Shown one piece after another: positions 32,024 to 40,679 of a DNA stretch of 64,000 nt. The notes beneath the pieces were generated by a model, which ran no database searches, was not told where the DNA came from, and was given only the letters and a program-made list of their open reading frames with translations. The translations under genes and the position numbers were made by a program. Each line of letters starts with the position of its first letter. Position 1 is the first letter of the stretch. This DNA is from CBDFKJ01 sp965248805 (GTDB lineage: Bacteria; Pseudomonadota; Alphaproteobacteria; UBA6615): assembly GCA_965248805.1 (NCBI GenBank), contig CBDFKJ010000003.1, positions 102,656 to 166,655 on the forward strand. Direction: 5' to 3'.

Positions 32024-32785
32024 TCACGCGACCCCGAGCGGCAGCGGCTTCTGCTCCGACTCTATATAGAGAGGCAATGCCGGCTCGGTTGCGGCCGAGC
32101 CGATACGCTCACAGGCCATGTCGTGATAGCCGCGGTCGATCTCTATGCCGATGAAGCGCCGGCCCAGGGCCAGACACGCCAACCCAGTGGTGCCCGAGCC
32201 CATGAACGGATCACACACCAGGTCGCCGGGATCGGTATAGAGCGCCACCAGCTCCATCATCAGGGACACCGGCTTGGCGGTCGGGTGCCCGCCCTTCACG
32301 GTCAGGTGGTTGAACACGCCGCGGCGGCCGCCGCCGTTCCAGCGCCGGTGGCCGGTGCCGCACCAGGCGGTGGCGATGCACTCGAAGCCGCGGGCGGCGC
32401 CCTGGCCGTTGAAGCGCGGCGCCGCATCCGGCTTGATCCAGCAGAGCGTGGTGTCCCAGCGCGCGCCGGCCGCCTGCAGCGCGTCGCGCCAGGCGCGCAC
32501 CCCCTCGGCCAGGGTGAACACCACGGCCCAGCCGCTCGACGCCGCGGCGATCCGCATGGCGGCATCGCCGCGGATCGCATCGATGCCGGCGAAGTCCGGC
32601 CCTCTGGGCACGATCTTGCCGTCGATGCGCTCAATGCGCCCCACCGCACGGTGCAGCGCGTCCTCATACGGCGGATCGGTGATGACGTGATCGATGCCGC
32701 GAAGGCTCGGCAGGATCTCCAGGCAGTCGCCCTGGTGGAGCGAGGCATCGCCGATGAGGCACGGCTCGGCGCAGCCGTCAGCCAT
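32024..32785 (-). CDS. DNA methyltransferase (beta-class N6/N4 type)
   Basis: A 253-residue methylase with motif IV ITDPPYEDALHRA at about residues 35-47 and the AdoMet-binding motif I CDPFMGSGTTGLACLALGRR near 193-212, followed by FIGIEIDRGYHDMACERI. The IV-before-I order is the beta class, which methylates adenine N6 or cytosine N4. WIKPDAAPRFNGQGAARGFE and GHPTAKPVSLMMELV are typical. No restriction gene lies nearby, so it is probably an orphan phage methylase protecting DNA from host restriction. ATG 32785 is used; it overlaps the upstream stop by 8 bases. Confidence 0.88.
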   Translation of the reverse strand: MADGCAEPCLIGDASLHQGDCLEILPSLRGIDHVITDPPYEDALHRAVGRIERIDGKIVPRGPDFAGIDAIRGDAAMRIAAASSGWAVVFTLAEGVRAWRDALQAAGARWDTTLCWIKPDAAPRFNGQGAARGFECIATAWCGTGHRRWNGGGRRGVFNHLTVKGGHPTAKPVSLMMELVALYTDPGDLVCDPFMGSGTTGLACLALGRRFIGIEIDRGYHDMACERIGSAATEPALPLYIESEQKPLPLGVA

Positions 32786-33068
32786 GGACGGTCGGTCCAA
32801 GCGTGCGTGCGGCCTGCGGAGAGATGCGCACGGCGATGTAAGCCCGCCGGTCCGCCGCAATTCGGCCGCCCGCCCTCTGGAACAGCGCCACCTTGCCCTC
32901 GCGCCACAAGCCGAGCGCGGCCGTCCGGATCGCGTCGTGCCGGGGGTCTGGCAAGCCGGACAGAGCCGTGCGTGCGTACACCACGCCGTCGCCGGGCCGG
33001 GCGTCATCGGCCCAGCCGAGCAGCGCCTCTACCGTCGTCACGCGCAGCACGGCACCACCCGCCGTCAC
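32778..33068 (-). CDS. Small recurrent phage protein
   Basis: A 96-residue protein: VTTVEALLGWADDARPGDGV, then VYARTALSGLPDPRHDAIRT, AALGLWREGKVALFQRAGGR and AYIAVRISPQAARTL. The layout (a W..a..pGd..vY.rg opening, then a helix and V.L.QR) matches the related gene at 16524-17096 and other phage early proteins. The function is unknown. Coupled with the GemA-like gene by overlap (33065-33068). Confidence 0.65.
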   Translation of the reverse strand: MTAGGAVLRVTTVEALLGWADDARPGDGVVYARTALSGLPDPRHDAIRTAALGLWREGKVALFQRAGGRIAADRRAYIAVRISPQAARTLGPTVHG

Positions 33069-33739
33069 GGCCGGCCAGCCTTGGCCCGCCGGACGCGCCC
33101 GCCCAGATGCTCGATCAGGGCCTTGGCCTCATCGGCCTCGAGGTGGGTGTGGGAGATCGTCCGGCCGATACCGGCATGGCGGGCGGCGTAAGATGCAAGC
33201 GCGCCGGGATCGTCGATGTGCACGACACCGAGACCGGCCAGGATGCGCCACTGCGCCTCGATCACGCGCGCCCGAGGATTGTCGATGTCCTCGCCCTGGG
33301 CGGCCGCATACGGAGACCAGTCGACGCCGGCCTCGCGCGCGAGCCAGGCCTTGAGGCCCTCGATCGCCTTGGCCGTATGGCGTTCGTCACGCGCCCACCT
33401 GGCGGCATCGAGCCCGGTCTGGCGTTTGATGAAGGCGGCCAGCGCGGCCTCGGTCGGCGTGTCCACTACACCCAGGTGCCAGCCCGAGAGCCACGGTGCC
33501 CACAGCTTGCCCCGGTGCGCGGTGTCGGGCAGTCCGTCGCCGCGCGGGTTCCGGTTTACCCCGTTCCCCCGGCGAAGCGCACCGGCCATGCGCTCCAGCT
33601 CGGCCACGCTCATATCGCGGCAGGAGGCATGGCCGGTGACGCGCACTTGCAACGCCCGGCGCGCATCCTGGTCGATGGCAAGCTCCCGGGCGCGGGCATG
33701 GACGAACCGGATCAGGCGCTTGCGGGTTGGTGAGACCAT
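33065..33739 (-). CDS. GemA-like regulatory protein (DUF1018)
   Basis: A 224-residue protein: TRKRLIRFVHARARELAIDQ, then DARRALQVRVTGHASCRDMS, VAELERMAGALRRGNGVNRN, the DUF1018 N-terminus. LSGWHLGVVDTPTEAALAAF, LKAWLAREAGVDWSP and RKLWA-like blocks follow. In Mu, GemA (with Mor) modulates host gene expression and supercoiling during early development. ATG 33739 gives the usual start; the longer frame upstream is shadow. Gene order GemA, small gene, methylase, Mor is collinear with other Mu-like alphaproteobacterial phages. Confidence 0.82.
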   Translation of the reverse strand: MVSPTRKRLIRFVHARARELAIDQDARRALQVRVTGHASCRDMSVAELERMAGALRRGNGVNRNPRGDGLPDTAHRGKLWAPWLSGWHLGVVDTPTEAALAAFIKRQTGLDAARWARDERHTAKAIEGLKAWLAREAGVDWSPYAAAQGEDIDNPRARVIEAQWRILAGLGVVHIDDPGALASYAARHAGIGRTISHTHLEADEAKALIEHLGGRVRRAKAGRP

Positions 33740-33743
33740 AACG

Positions 33744-34082
33744 CTAGACAAGGCCGGCCTCCCGCAGTTCAGAGAACATCCCGGGAGGCATGTCGCCGGC
33801 GCCGATATCCTCGCGCGGCGCCAGGTCCGCCGGCGCATCGGCATCGTTCAGGTAGCGCCAGCCGCGCACAAAGCCGACACGCCTGCGCTCGACACGGATC
33901 AGGCGCGGCGTCATGACGCCGCCGGCGAGTTCCGGCAGGCGCGCCGGACACCGCGCCGTCCATGTCGCGAACGTGGCGTCGTCCGGCAGCGACGCGATCC
34001 ACTGTTCGGCGGCGGACACGGACCCGCCGGTACGCCATTCGGTAAACGGGCGCAGCAGGTGGAGGCGTGAGGCGGCCGTCAT
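33744..34082 (-). CDS. Hypothetical Mu-like early protein
   Basis: A 112-residue protein: LRPFTEWRTGGSVSAAEQWI, then ASLPDDATFATWTARCPARL and GGVMTPRLIRVERRRVGFVR. No domain was recognised. Overlap with the preceding gene (34079-34082) and tight packing support it as real. The Trp and Arg content suggests a small nucleic-acid- or protein-binding factor, without further support. Confidence 0.6.
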   Translation of the reverse strand: MTAASRLHLLRPFTEWRTGGSVSAAEQWIASLPDDATFATWTARCPARLPELAGGVMTPRLIRVERRRVGFVRGWRYLNDADAPADLAPREDIGAGDMPPGMFSELREAGLV

Positions 34083-34369
34083 CGCAGCACCTCGTCCACC
34101 GGACGGGCCACTTCATCGCCCGGGTCGTCCGCATCGACGGGCACTCCTGCCTTGTCGAGACGGCCGCCGATGTCCTCGAGCCAGGCCCGTTGCCTGGGCG
34201 AGAGGTATGTGTCGGCGCCGTAGCTCTCGAGCCGCCGCGCCAGATCGTCGATGAAGCGAAGCTCGTTGTCGGCGAGTTGCTCGGCGTTATCCCGGGCACG
34301 GCGCATCTGACCGTCCAGCCAGCCGAGGTCGTCGGTGATGCGGCGGTCGTCCTTCTCCGGCGCGCTCAT
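34079..34369 (-). CDS. Hypothetical acidic phage protein
   Basis: A 96-residue, mostly helical protein: DDRRITDDLGWLDGQMRRAR, then DNAEQLADNELRFIDDLARR and YLSPRQRAWLEDIGGRLDKA. The LSPRQ..WL motif resembles small DNA-metabolism helpers in phages. Coupled on both sides (ATGA overlaps). Function unknown. Confidence 0.6.
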   Translation of the reverse strand: MSAPEKDDRRITDDLGWLDGQMRRARDNAEQLADNELRFIDDLARRLESYGADTYLSPRQRAWLEDIGGRLDKAGVPVDADDPGDEVARPVDEVLR

Positions 34370-34890
34370 GCCGCCTCCCTTTCCTCCGTGCCGTCCTCGA
34401 GCAGGGCGTCCACCAGCTTGTCGAGATCGTCCGCCGCCGCGGCGATCACGATCTCGTCGTCCACATCGATGATGCTGGCGCCGATGGTCGCGAGCTCGCG
34501 GCCGTCCAACCGTTTGAGGGCGCCACGATCGAGGCTTTCCTTGACGCGCACGAGTTCGGCCTCACGCGCGGGCCAGCGCGCCCTGATACGGGCGATCACC
34601 TTGGCCTCGTCGGCGTATTCGATCCGGCCGGGCATCTTGCGGTAGCCCACCTTGATGCCTTCGATCGCACGGGTGCGCGGGCGCTCGAACAGGTGCGGCG
34701 CCACCGCGAGAGCTTGGCGCAAGGCGTCCCTGGCGGCCGAGGCCGCGGCCACCCGCGCCTTGAGGCCGCGCAGGCGACGGCGCACGGCGGCGCGTTGTTC
34801 GTCGCGGATCGCTTCCGCGGTCTCTTCCAGCGCCTCGCGGGCATCGGCATAATCGCGGCACAAGTTGCCGATGCGCTCCAGCGTGCTCAT
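34366..34890 (-). CDS. Gam-like host-nuclease-inhibitor candidate
   Basis: A 174-residue protein with an N-terminal coiled coil (EALEETAEAIRDEQRAAVRR, RLRGLKARVAAASAARDALR) followed by KVGYRKMPGRIEYADEAKVI, ARIRARWPAREAELVRVKES and DGRELATIGASIIDVDDEIV. The coiled coil plus the RVKES segment resembles the Mu Gam family, which coats DNA ends against RecBCD, and the position in the early operon fits. The match is by eye and weak; a neutral name would be hypothetical protein. Overlaps the DnaA-like gene by four bases. Confidence 0.55.
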   Translation of the reverse strand: MSTLERIGNLCRDYADAREALEETAEAIRDEQRAAVRRRLRGLKARVAAASAARDALRQALAVAPHLFERPRTRAIEGIKVGYRKMPGRIEYADEAKVIARIRARWPAREAELVRVKESLDRGALKRLDGRELATIGASIIDVDDEIVIAAAADDLDKLVDALLEDGTEEREAA

Positions 34891-35508
34891 GCCGAACGTC
34901 CCTCCATCATGGGCGAGACCCGCCCGTTCTCCCGCCGGCACGATTTGCACACCCGGTTGGCCGGCCCGGCGCTGTCAAACGCCTTGTTGCACTTGAGGCA
35001 GGTGCGGCGGGCGGGACCGTTCCTCACGCCACCGCCGGCGTTCCCGGGCACCGCCCGCAGCCGCTCGACGGCGCCGGCAAGATCGGCGTCGGAATCCGCA
35101 AGCTCCGTCGCGAGTGCATCGATGTCCGCCCCAAGCTGTTGCAGGCGCCGTATCCGGGCATCGACCGTGGCGCGCAGGGCTTGCGCCGCCGCATCCAGGG
35201 CCTCGCGGGCCGCGGGCCGCTGCACCCGGTGCTCGTCCGTCTGGTCGCGCAGCGCTCCGACGGCCGCCGCGAATGCCGCGTCGCCCGCCATCAGTTCCTC
35301 GACGCGGCGCACGGCGTGCATCACGGTGGTGTGGTCGCGGCCGCCGAAGGCGCGGCCGATCACGGGTAGCGAACAAGGCGTCATCTGCTTGGCGAGATAC
35401 ATCGCCACCTGGCGCGGGCGCACCGTCTTCCAGGCCTTGCGGTCCGAGAACATCTCCGACAGATCGATGCCGTAACGGTCCGCGACGCGGGCCTGGATCG
35501 CGGCAATG

Positions 35509-36798
35509 GGACGCCTCCATTTACCTCGTGAATTTTGCCTCGTTGTGATTCTCTACGGCGGTTCGGTTTGAGGAGGTATTGATGAGGCAGGCTGGTCTGT
35601 TCGGCTTACCGGATCATCTTCGAAAGCTTTCGGCGACGGGTGATCCGTTGGAGGTGCTGGCAAAGGTCGTCGACTTCAAGATTTTCCGCGCGCCGCTTGA
35701 GGCGGCGCTGGGCTATTCGGACGGATCGAAAGGTGGCCGCCCGGCCTACGATGCGGTGGCGATGCTCAAGGTTCTGATCCTGGCCGCGCGGCACACGGTG
35801 AGTGACGAGCGGATGGAGTTTCTGATCCGCGATCGCTTGAGCTGGCTTCGCTTCCTAGGCTTCGATCTCGGAGCGCCGACGCCGGACCGCAACACCATAT
35901 GGACCTTTCGCGAGCGTCTGGTCCGGGCCGGGGCGATGGATAAGCTGTTTGCCGCCTTCGATGGCGAATTGCGCCGGTGCGGCTATCTGGCGATGGGCGG
36001 GCAGATCGTCGATGCGACGTTGGTATCGGCGCCCAAGCAGCGCCACAGCGATGACGAGAAGCGGGCGATCAAGGCGGGCAAGAGCGCGTCCGAGGTCTGG
36101 CCCGATCAGCCAGCCAAGGCGGCGCAGAAGGACACGGATGCGCGGTGGACGGTGAAGACCGGGCGGCGCAAGAACCCCGCCGGGTCGCAACGGCGCATGC
36201 CCGACATCGCGATCCCGGTGTTCGGCTACAAGAATCATGTCGTCATCGATCGGGCCTACGGCTTCATCCGCAGCTCGGCTGTGACCGATGCCGCCCGCCA
36301 TGACGGCAAGATGTTGCGTCAGCTCGTCACCGGCGACAATCTGGCCGCCGGCGTGTGGGCTGACAGCGCCTATCGCTCGAAGGCCAACGAGGCGTGGCTG
36401 GCCGGCAAGGGTCGGGTCTCCCACATCCACCGCAAGAAGCCGCCGGGCCGGGCCATGCCCAAGGCGACCGCCCAGGCCAATGCCCGCAAGTCAGCGGTCC
36501 GTGCGCATGTGGAGCACGTCTTCGCCCAGCAGAAGGATCGCATGGGCCTTTTCATCCGTACCATCGGGCTCAAGCGGGCGGAGGCCAAGATCGGCCTCGC
36601 CAACCTGGCTTACAATTTCCAGCGTCTGATCTTCCATGAGCGCAGGGCCGCCATGGTATGAGTCCGCCTGAATAGCGCCAAAACCCTCCGCCGAGAACGA
36701 AACGGCGGATGGTTGCGGACGTCAACACCGCCGATCTCAGCGAAAGTCGGACAGCACACCAAAATCTTCGTCAAATCCCCCGGTTGTTGGAGGTCTCC
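35509..36798 (+). mobile_element. IS5-family insertion sequence, copy B (1,290 bp), AATG duplication
   Basis: Starts GGACGCCTCCATTTACC and ends with the complement of GGAGACCTCCAACAACC. Flanked by AATG at 35505-35508 and 36799-36802. The same end sequences and a similar length to copy A at 12970-14260 (opposite orientation) define this IS precisely. It splits the DnaA-like gene of the Mu-like prophage. Confidence 0.92.
35582..36661 (+). CDS. IS5-family transposase (copy B)
   Basis: A 359-residue protein nearly identical to the copy at 13107-14186, with MRQAGLFGLPDHLRKLSATG, QIVDATLVSAPKQRHSDDEK, PVFGYKNHVVIDRAYGF and VRAHVEHVFAQQKDRMGL (DDE residues present). GAGGAGG 6 bases upstream of ATG 35582 is a strong ribosome-binding site. 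Both copies are open, so the family was recently active in this genome. Confidence 0.92.
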   Translation: MRQAGLFGLPDHLRKLSATGDPLEVLAKVVDFKIFRAPLEAALGYSDGSKGGRPAYDAVAMLKVLILAARHTVSDERMEFLIRDRLSWLRFLGFDLGAPTPDRNTIWTFRERLVRAGAMDKLFAAFDGELRRCGYLAMGGQIVDATLVSAPKQRHSDDEKRAIKAGKSASEVWPDQPAKAAQKDTDARWTVKTGRRKNPAGSQRRMPDIAIPVFGYKNHVVIDRAYGFIRSSAVTDAARHDGKMLRQLVTGDNLAAGVWADSAYRSKANEAWLAGKGRVSHIHRKKPPGRAMPKATAQANARKSAVRAHVEHVFAQQKDRMGLFIRTIGLKRAEAKIGLANLAYNFQRLIFHERRAAMV

Positions 36799-36806
36799 AA
36801 TGGTGC

Positions 36807-37067
36807 TCATGCCGCGTTGCCCGAAGGGTGCCCGCCCGCGGGGCCGTTCCGCCGCGCACGCACGGGATCGAGCCGCAGCACGTTGTCCCGGCCCTCGACG
36901 ACGCGCGCCGCGGCGGGCACCGTGTGGCGCTCCAGCTCGGCGGCCTGCAAGCTCGCCGAGGCAAGCTCGGCGCACCACACCGAGACCATGGCGGCCGAAA
37001 GCTGAACGCCGGTGTGCTCGTACTCGCTCAGTTGAGAGGCCAGGGCGGAGAGATCGTCGCTCAGCAT
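36807..37067 (-). CDS. Hypothetical Mu-like early protein
   Basis: An 86-residue protein: MLSDDLSALASQLSEYEHTG, then VQLSAAMVSVWCAELASASL and QAAELERHTVPAAARVVEGR. It overlaps the MuB-like start by one base and the DnaA-like start (ATGA at 36807-36810). The same short helical protein follows transposition genes in many Mu-like alphaproteobacterial prophages. Function unknown. Confidence 0.65.
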   Translation of the reverse strand: MLSDDLSALASQLSEYEHTGVQLSAAMVSVWCAELASASLQAAELERHTVPAAARVVEGRDNVLRLDPVRARRNGPAGGHPSGNAA

Positions 37068-38047
37068 CAGGCCGCCTCCGCCGCGGCCGCGAGGTCGCCG
37101 GCCTCGATGCGCCCGTGGCCCGCGGCGCGCGCCAGCACCCAGGCGCGCGCGAACAATCGCCGCAGCGCGTGCAGCCCGCCGGCGCCGCGCGCGGCCGCGA
37201 TAAGATGCTTCCTTTCCGCCTTGGCCGGCGCGCGGCCGAGCACGCCGCGGGCCAGCTCGAGCACGTCCGCCTCGGCGGCGAGGCCCAGCGGGAGGCGAAT
37301 GCCGACGCGCCCGACGATCTGATCGCAGCGCCGCGAGCTGGCGAGCGCCGCCCATAGCTCGTCGCCGCCGATCATCGCCAGGCCGCAACCGGCGAGGTCG
37401 CGGATGCAGCGCAGCTCGTCCAGCAGGCGCGGGCCCAGATGGTGCGCCTCGTCGACCACAAGCAGTGCGCCCCGGTTCTCCAGCCGCGACACGATGGCGG
37501 TCTCGGCGGCGAGCGCCGACGGATGCTCGGCCCCGGCGCCGACCGCGTGCGCAACGCGCCCGAGCAGGCCGGCCAGGGTCACCACGGCGTCGGTGACACT
37601 CAGCCGGTAGGCCGCGGTACGACCGGTGCAATAACGCGCCGCCGCCCAACTCTTGCCGCAGCCCGAGCGGCCGTGGACCAGCACCACGTCTCCCGTCGCC
37701 TGGGCATGCCCGAGCGCCGCCTCGATTTCCTCGGTGACACCGAGGCCGACATGGCGGTCGAGGCCGGCCGCGGCCATGTCGCGCCGCGCCGCTTCGGCGC
37801 GTGTTTGCAACCAGGTCGCCACCCGTGCCGTCACCGCCGGCACATCGCCCTTCTCGTAGACGCCGCGCAGCCACTTGCTGAGCGTGGCGTTTGACGCGCC
37901 GCGCCCCATCTCGTGCGCGGCCTGGGCGATCGACAGGCCTGCCGCGTCCAGCTCGGCGCGGCAGGCCGCGACAGTCGCTTCGTAGTCGTCGGCCGATGCC
38001 GCGGCCCGGCCGGCGCCGGGAAACGCCGCGATGGTCGAATCGTTCAT
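37067..38047 (-). CDS. MuB-like AAA+ transposition ATPase
   Basis: A 326-residue protein. The N-terminal XRE-like HTH (AGLSIAQAAHEMGRGASNAT, LSKWLRGVYEKGD) is followed by an AAA+ domain with Walker A VVLVHGRSGCGKSWAAARYC, Walker B ALLVVDEAHHLGPRLLDELR and sensor MIGGDELWAAL. This HTH-AAA order is that of MuB, the target-DNA-binding partner of MuA. It starts at ATG 38047, overlapping the MuA stop (38044), so the two are co-translated. Confidence 0.9.
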   Translation of the reverse strand: MNDSTIAAFPGAGRAAASADDYEATVAACRAELDAAGLSIAQAAHEMGRGASNATLSKWLRGVYEKGDVPAVTARVATWLQTRAEAARRDMAAAGLDRHVGLGVTEEIEAALGHAQATGDVVLVHGRSGCGKSWAAARYCTGRTAAYRLSVTDAVVTLAGLLGRVAHAVGAGAEHPSALAAETAIVSRLENRGALLVVDEAHHLGPRLLDELRCIRDLAGCGLAMIGGDELWAALASSRRCDQIVGRVGIRLPLGLAAEADVLELARGVLGRAPAKAERKHLIAAARGAGGLHALRRLFARAWVLARAAGHGRIEAGDLAAAAEAA

Positions 38048-39951
38048 CGATCGTCCTCCTCCATTTGCTGGACCGTCTTCAATGCCGCCATGAACGCGCT
38101 GCGCCGGCGCGGCGTCGGCCGCGAGAGCGCCAACGGCTCCGCGGCGGCATCGATGCCAGGGCCGCCGGCATCGGGCCGCTCGCCACCCTGGCGCGGGATC
38201 TCCGGAAGATGCGGCCCCGTCACCAGCCGCACCGCCGCCGGCTCGGCCTCCGGTGGCGGTTGCGGTGGTCCCGCGGCGGCGAGGCCGTCGAGCAGCGCGG
38301 CCATGTCGCGCCGGCCCTCGAGCGCCTGCCGGGTGGCCCGTTCGATTTGACGGCGGGCGCGGTTTACGTGTCCGGCCGCGGCGGTATCGCCGATACCGGC
38401 CGGCAACAGGCACGCCGCCTCGCACAGCCAGCGGCCCTCCCGGTCGTAGACCAGACAAGGCCCGTGCAGATTGTTCGGGTCGAAGCGCGCCACCAGCATC
38501 TCGCCGGCGCGCTCGACCAGCATCGGATCGTGGTAGCGGTTGGGCGGGCGATGGGCCACGCGGCCGGCATTGAGATGGAACTCGCCGTTTCGGGCAATCT
38601 TCACCCGCTCGGCCGAGAGCATCAGGACGCGCGCTTGCCCATCGCTGATCTTGCGCACGACGGTGCCGGCCATCGCCTCGGCCCAAGCTTCGTCGAAGGA
38701 ACGCCCGGCGGCGATCTCCGTGCGCCGGCCCGGGTGGGCGTTGTGCGCGATGACGCATTCCGTCACTACTTCGATGAAGGTCTGCCAGGGCGCGGCCTTG
38801 CTGCGGTGGGTCTCCGGCCGCGCGTTCGGCGAGCGCCCGGTGGCGGAGCCGGCAAGGCGGGGATGGGTGTCGATCTTCGCACACAGGTCGCGGAACGCGC
38901 GCTCGACCGGCTTGGCGCGGCCCCGGCCGACCCCGCGGCCGCCGTCGTCCATGTCCACTGATGTGGTGGCGTAGCCGATCCCGAGCAGCTTGAGGACGCC
39001 CGGCAGCTCGGCGTCCAAGGGGCTCTTGGCGGCGCGGTTGCGCTTGCGCGCCTTCTGCCCGCCGGTGATAGCCTTGGCGCTGGCCGCCCGGGTGTTGTCG
39101 AGCACCACCTTGCCCGGTAGGCCGCAGGTGGTGATGACCTTGTGCAGCGAGGTGCGGATCAGCGCCGCCGATTCCGTCTCGCCGGACGCCCAGGCCAGGA
39201 TGCGCCGCGTGTAGACGTCCTGCCAGTACCAGACCGTCGGCCGGCCCTCGTTGCCCGATGGCAGCATCACCCAACAATCGTGGATCTTGCCGTCGCCGTT
39301 CATGATCGCCAGCGGACAGAGCCCGGCCACGGTACGGCTGACGTGCGGCACCAGGTCCACGGCGGCGATGGCTCCGTCGCGGGCGCGCACGATCTCGCGC
39401 CTCGGGATCTCGCGGTCGAGGCGGCGCAGGAACGCCTTGTAGGGCGGTACGGCCCAGCCATGGTGCTTGGCAATGCGCCCGGCCCGGCCCCAACTCGCCG
39501 TCGCTTCGGGTCGCTCGGGGCGGAGATAATCGGTCAGGAAGTGCGCCCACAGCGCCTCCGCCCCCGGGCCCGACCAATCGCGCCGGGGCCGGCCCTCGCG
39601 CGGCGCGTCCAGCAGCGCCGCCGCACGCGCCTCGGAAGCAATTCCCCGCAACCGGCGGCGCCAGCCGGTGAGGGCGGAAGCCGAAACACCGGTCTCCACG
39701 GCGGCGATCGCGTCGGCCTCGGTGCGCGAGAGCCCCGCGGCCTTTCCCGCATCCGAACGCTCCACCGCCGCGAGACGCTCAAGCGCACGCGCGCGCTGGC
39801 CGTCCGTCGCCCGGTCCCAGGGGGATGGAGCCGCCGGTTCAGGGTCGGTGCACGGAGCCTGCAACGCCAGTGCATCGCCGTTGCACGGCGCGCGATCGGG
39901 CGTTACGGCGGCCGCACGTGACGCACGGCGGCATCTGGCGAGCGCCGTCAT
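38044..39951 (-). CDS. MuA-like DDE transposase
   Basis: A 635-residue transposase. The N-terminal end-binding HTH region (RALERLAAVERSDAGKAAGL, SRTEADAIAAVETGVSASAL, TGWRRRLRG) is followed by the catalytic rve domain: PLAIMNGDGKIHDCWV (first Asp), VVLDNTRAASAKAITGG (second Asp) and the Glu in KPVERAFRDLCAKIDTHPR. A Mu-type C-terminal beta-barrel (RVLMLSAERVKIARNGEFHL, YHDPMLVERAGEMLVARFDP) completes it. It inserts phage DNA at random and drives replicative transposition. Intact in this window, although the prophage lacks capsid genes. The ends it would act on were not identified. Confidence 0.92.
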   Translation of the reverse strand: MTALARCRRASRAAAVTPDRAPCNGDALALQAPCTDPEPAAPSPWDRATDGQRARALERLAAVERSDAGKAAGLSRTEADAIAAVETGVSASALTGWRRRLRGIASEARAAALLDAPREGRPRRDWSGPGAEALWAHFLTDYLRPERPEATASWGRAGRIAKHHGWAVPPYKAFLRRLDREIPRREIVRARDGAIAAVDLVPHVSRTVAGLCPLAIMNGDGKIHDCWVMLPSGNEGRPTVWYWQDVYTRRILAWASGETESAALIRTSLHKVITTCGLPGKVVLDNTRAASAKAITGGQKARKRNRAAKSPLDAELPGVLKLLGIGYATTSVDMDDGGRGVGRGRAKPVERAFRDLCAKIDTHPRLAGSATGRSPNARPETHRSKAAPWQTFIEVVTECVIAHNAHPGRRTEIAAGRSFDEAWAEAMAGTVVRKISDGQARVLMLSAERVKIARNGEFHLNAGRVAHRPPNRYHDPMLVERAGEMLVARFDPNNLHGPCLVYDREGRWLCEAACLLPAGIGDTAAAGHVNRARRQIERATRQALEGRRDMAALLDGLAAAGPPQPPPEAEPAAVRLVTGPHLPEIPRQGGERPDAGGPGIDAAAEPLALSRPTPRRRSAFMAALKTVQQMEEDDR

Positions 39952-40679
39952 TCGACCGCACCCCCAATCGCGGCCACCGCCGTTTCGACCCGCTCGATCG
40001 CCTCGTTTACGTCGGCAACGAGTGCGTCGGCAGTGCGGCGAATGTCGCGCACGACCCCGCGCCTCGCATTACCATGCAACGCAGTCGTCACCTCCGAGGT
40101 GGCAAGTTCCTCGACGATCCTGGCGGCCCGCCGGGCCGCGTCACGCACGACCCGCCGTTCGGCTTCGAGGCGCGAGCGCGCTTGCGACGCTGCATCACGG
40201 GGATCGGCCCCGGCCACACGCAGGCGGCGCTTGTACTCGTCACGTTCCGCTTCTGCTCGCGCCAGACGGGCCTCGATGGAGACTTGGTGGGCCGCTTCGC
40301 GCACCTGGTTGCGCGTCCAATTGCCCGCGGCGGCTTCGTCCAAAATGTTCACACGCGCCGCCTCGGGCAGGCGCACGACTTCCAGGTGATGCGAAAATGT
40401 CAGTGAGTTCCGCCGGCGGAACTCTGGGTAAACCTTTGCCAGCAAACGAAAGTCGCTGATTTTTCCCGGTGATATTCCAAGCCGCTCAGCCGCCGCCTTC
40501 ACCCCGTCGCCGGGATAGCGCTCATCGCCGTCGCGCAGCCAGTCCACAAGGCTCCAGCCCTGGTGATCGCGCTGACTGACAATCTCCCCGCCGCGCGCCA
40601 TCCAATCGTCGTAACCGGCGGCGGCCGGGCGTGCGGAAGTTGTCTCACCGACAACACGAAGGTCCGCCCGCTCGGTCAT
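39948..40679 (-). CDS. Phage HTH/coiled-coil regulatory protein (unassigned)
   Basis: A 243-residue protein. WSLVDWLRDGDERYPGDGVK, then AAAERLGISPGKISDFRLLA and KVYPEFRRRNSLTFSHHLEV, RLPEAARVNILDEAAAGNWT show an HTH followed by a ParB-like helical region. A long coiled coil comes next (ARLARAEAERDEYKRRLRVA). It directly precedes MuA and overlaps it by four bases. A role as early regulator or nucleoprotein factor is inferred from position. Confidence 0.65.
   Translation of the reverse strand: MTERADLRVVGETTSARPAAAGYDDWMARGGEIVSQRDHQGWSLVDWLRDGDERYPGDGVKAAAERLGISPGKISDFRLLAKVYPEFRRRNSLTFSHHLEVVRLPEAARVNILDEAAAGNWTRNQVREAAHQVSIEARLARAEAERDEYKRRLRVAGADPRDAASQARSRLEAERRVVRDAARRAARIVEELATSEVTTALHGNARRGVVRDIRRTADALVADVNEAIERVETAVAAIGGAVE

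Larger units (their letters stand above)
34887..36810 (-). pseudogene. DnaA domain IV-like DNA-binding protein with zinc finger, split by IS5
   Basis: The minus-strand frame begins at ATG 36810 (MSTI), is interrupted by IS5 copy B, and resumes at 35508 with AAIQARVADRYGIDLSEMFS, then DRKAWKTVRPRQVAMYLAKQ, GRAFGGRDHTTVMHAVRRVE. This is the DnaA domain IV HTH with its GGRDHTTV signature, without the AAA+ domain. A coiled coil and a C-terminal zinc finger CLKCNKAFDS ... CKSCRREN follow. Removing 35509-36798 and one AATG copy gives MSTIAAIQARVADRYGI. The IS interrupts codon 4, so no normal product is expected unless an internal start such as ATG 35453 is used. It was probably a phage origin- or promoter-binding protein. 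Confidence 0.85.

Noticed and set aside
31670..33733. 687-codon plus-strand frame across Mu-like early genes
   Set aside because: It runs antisense through five tightly coupled minus-strand genes and has no domain.
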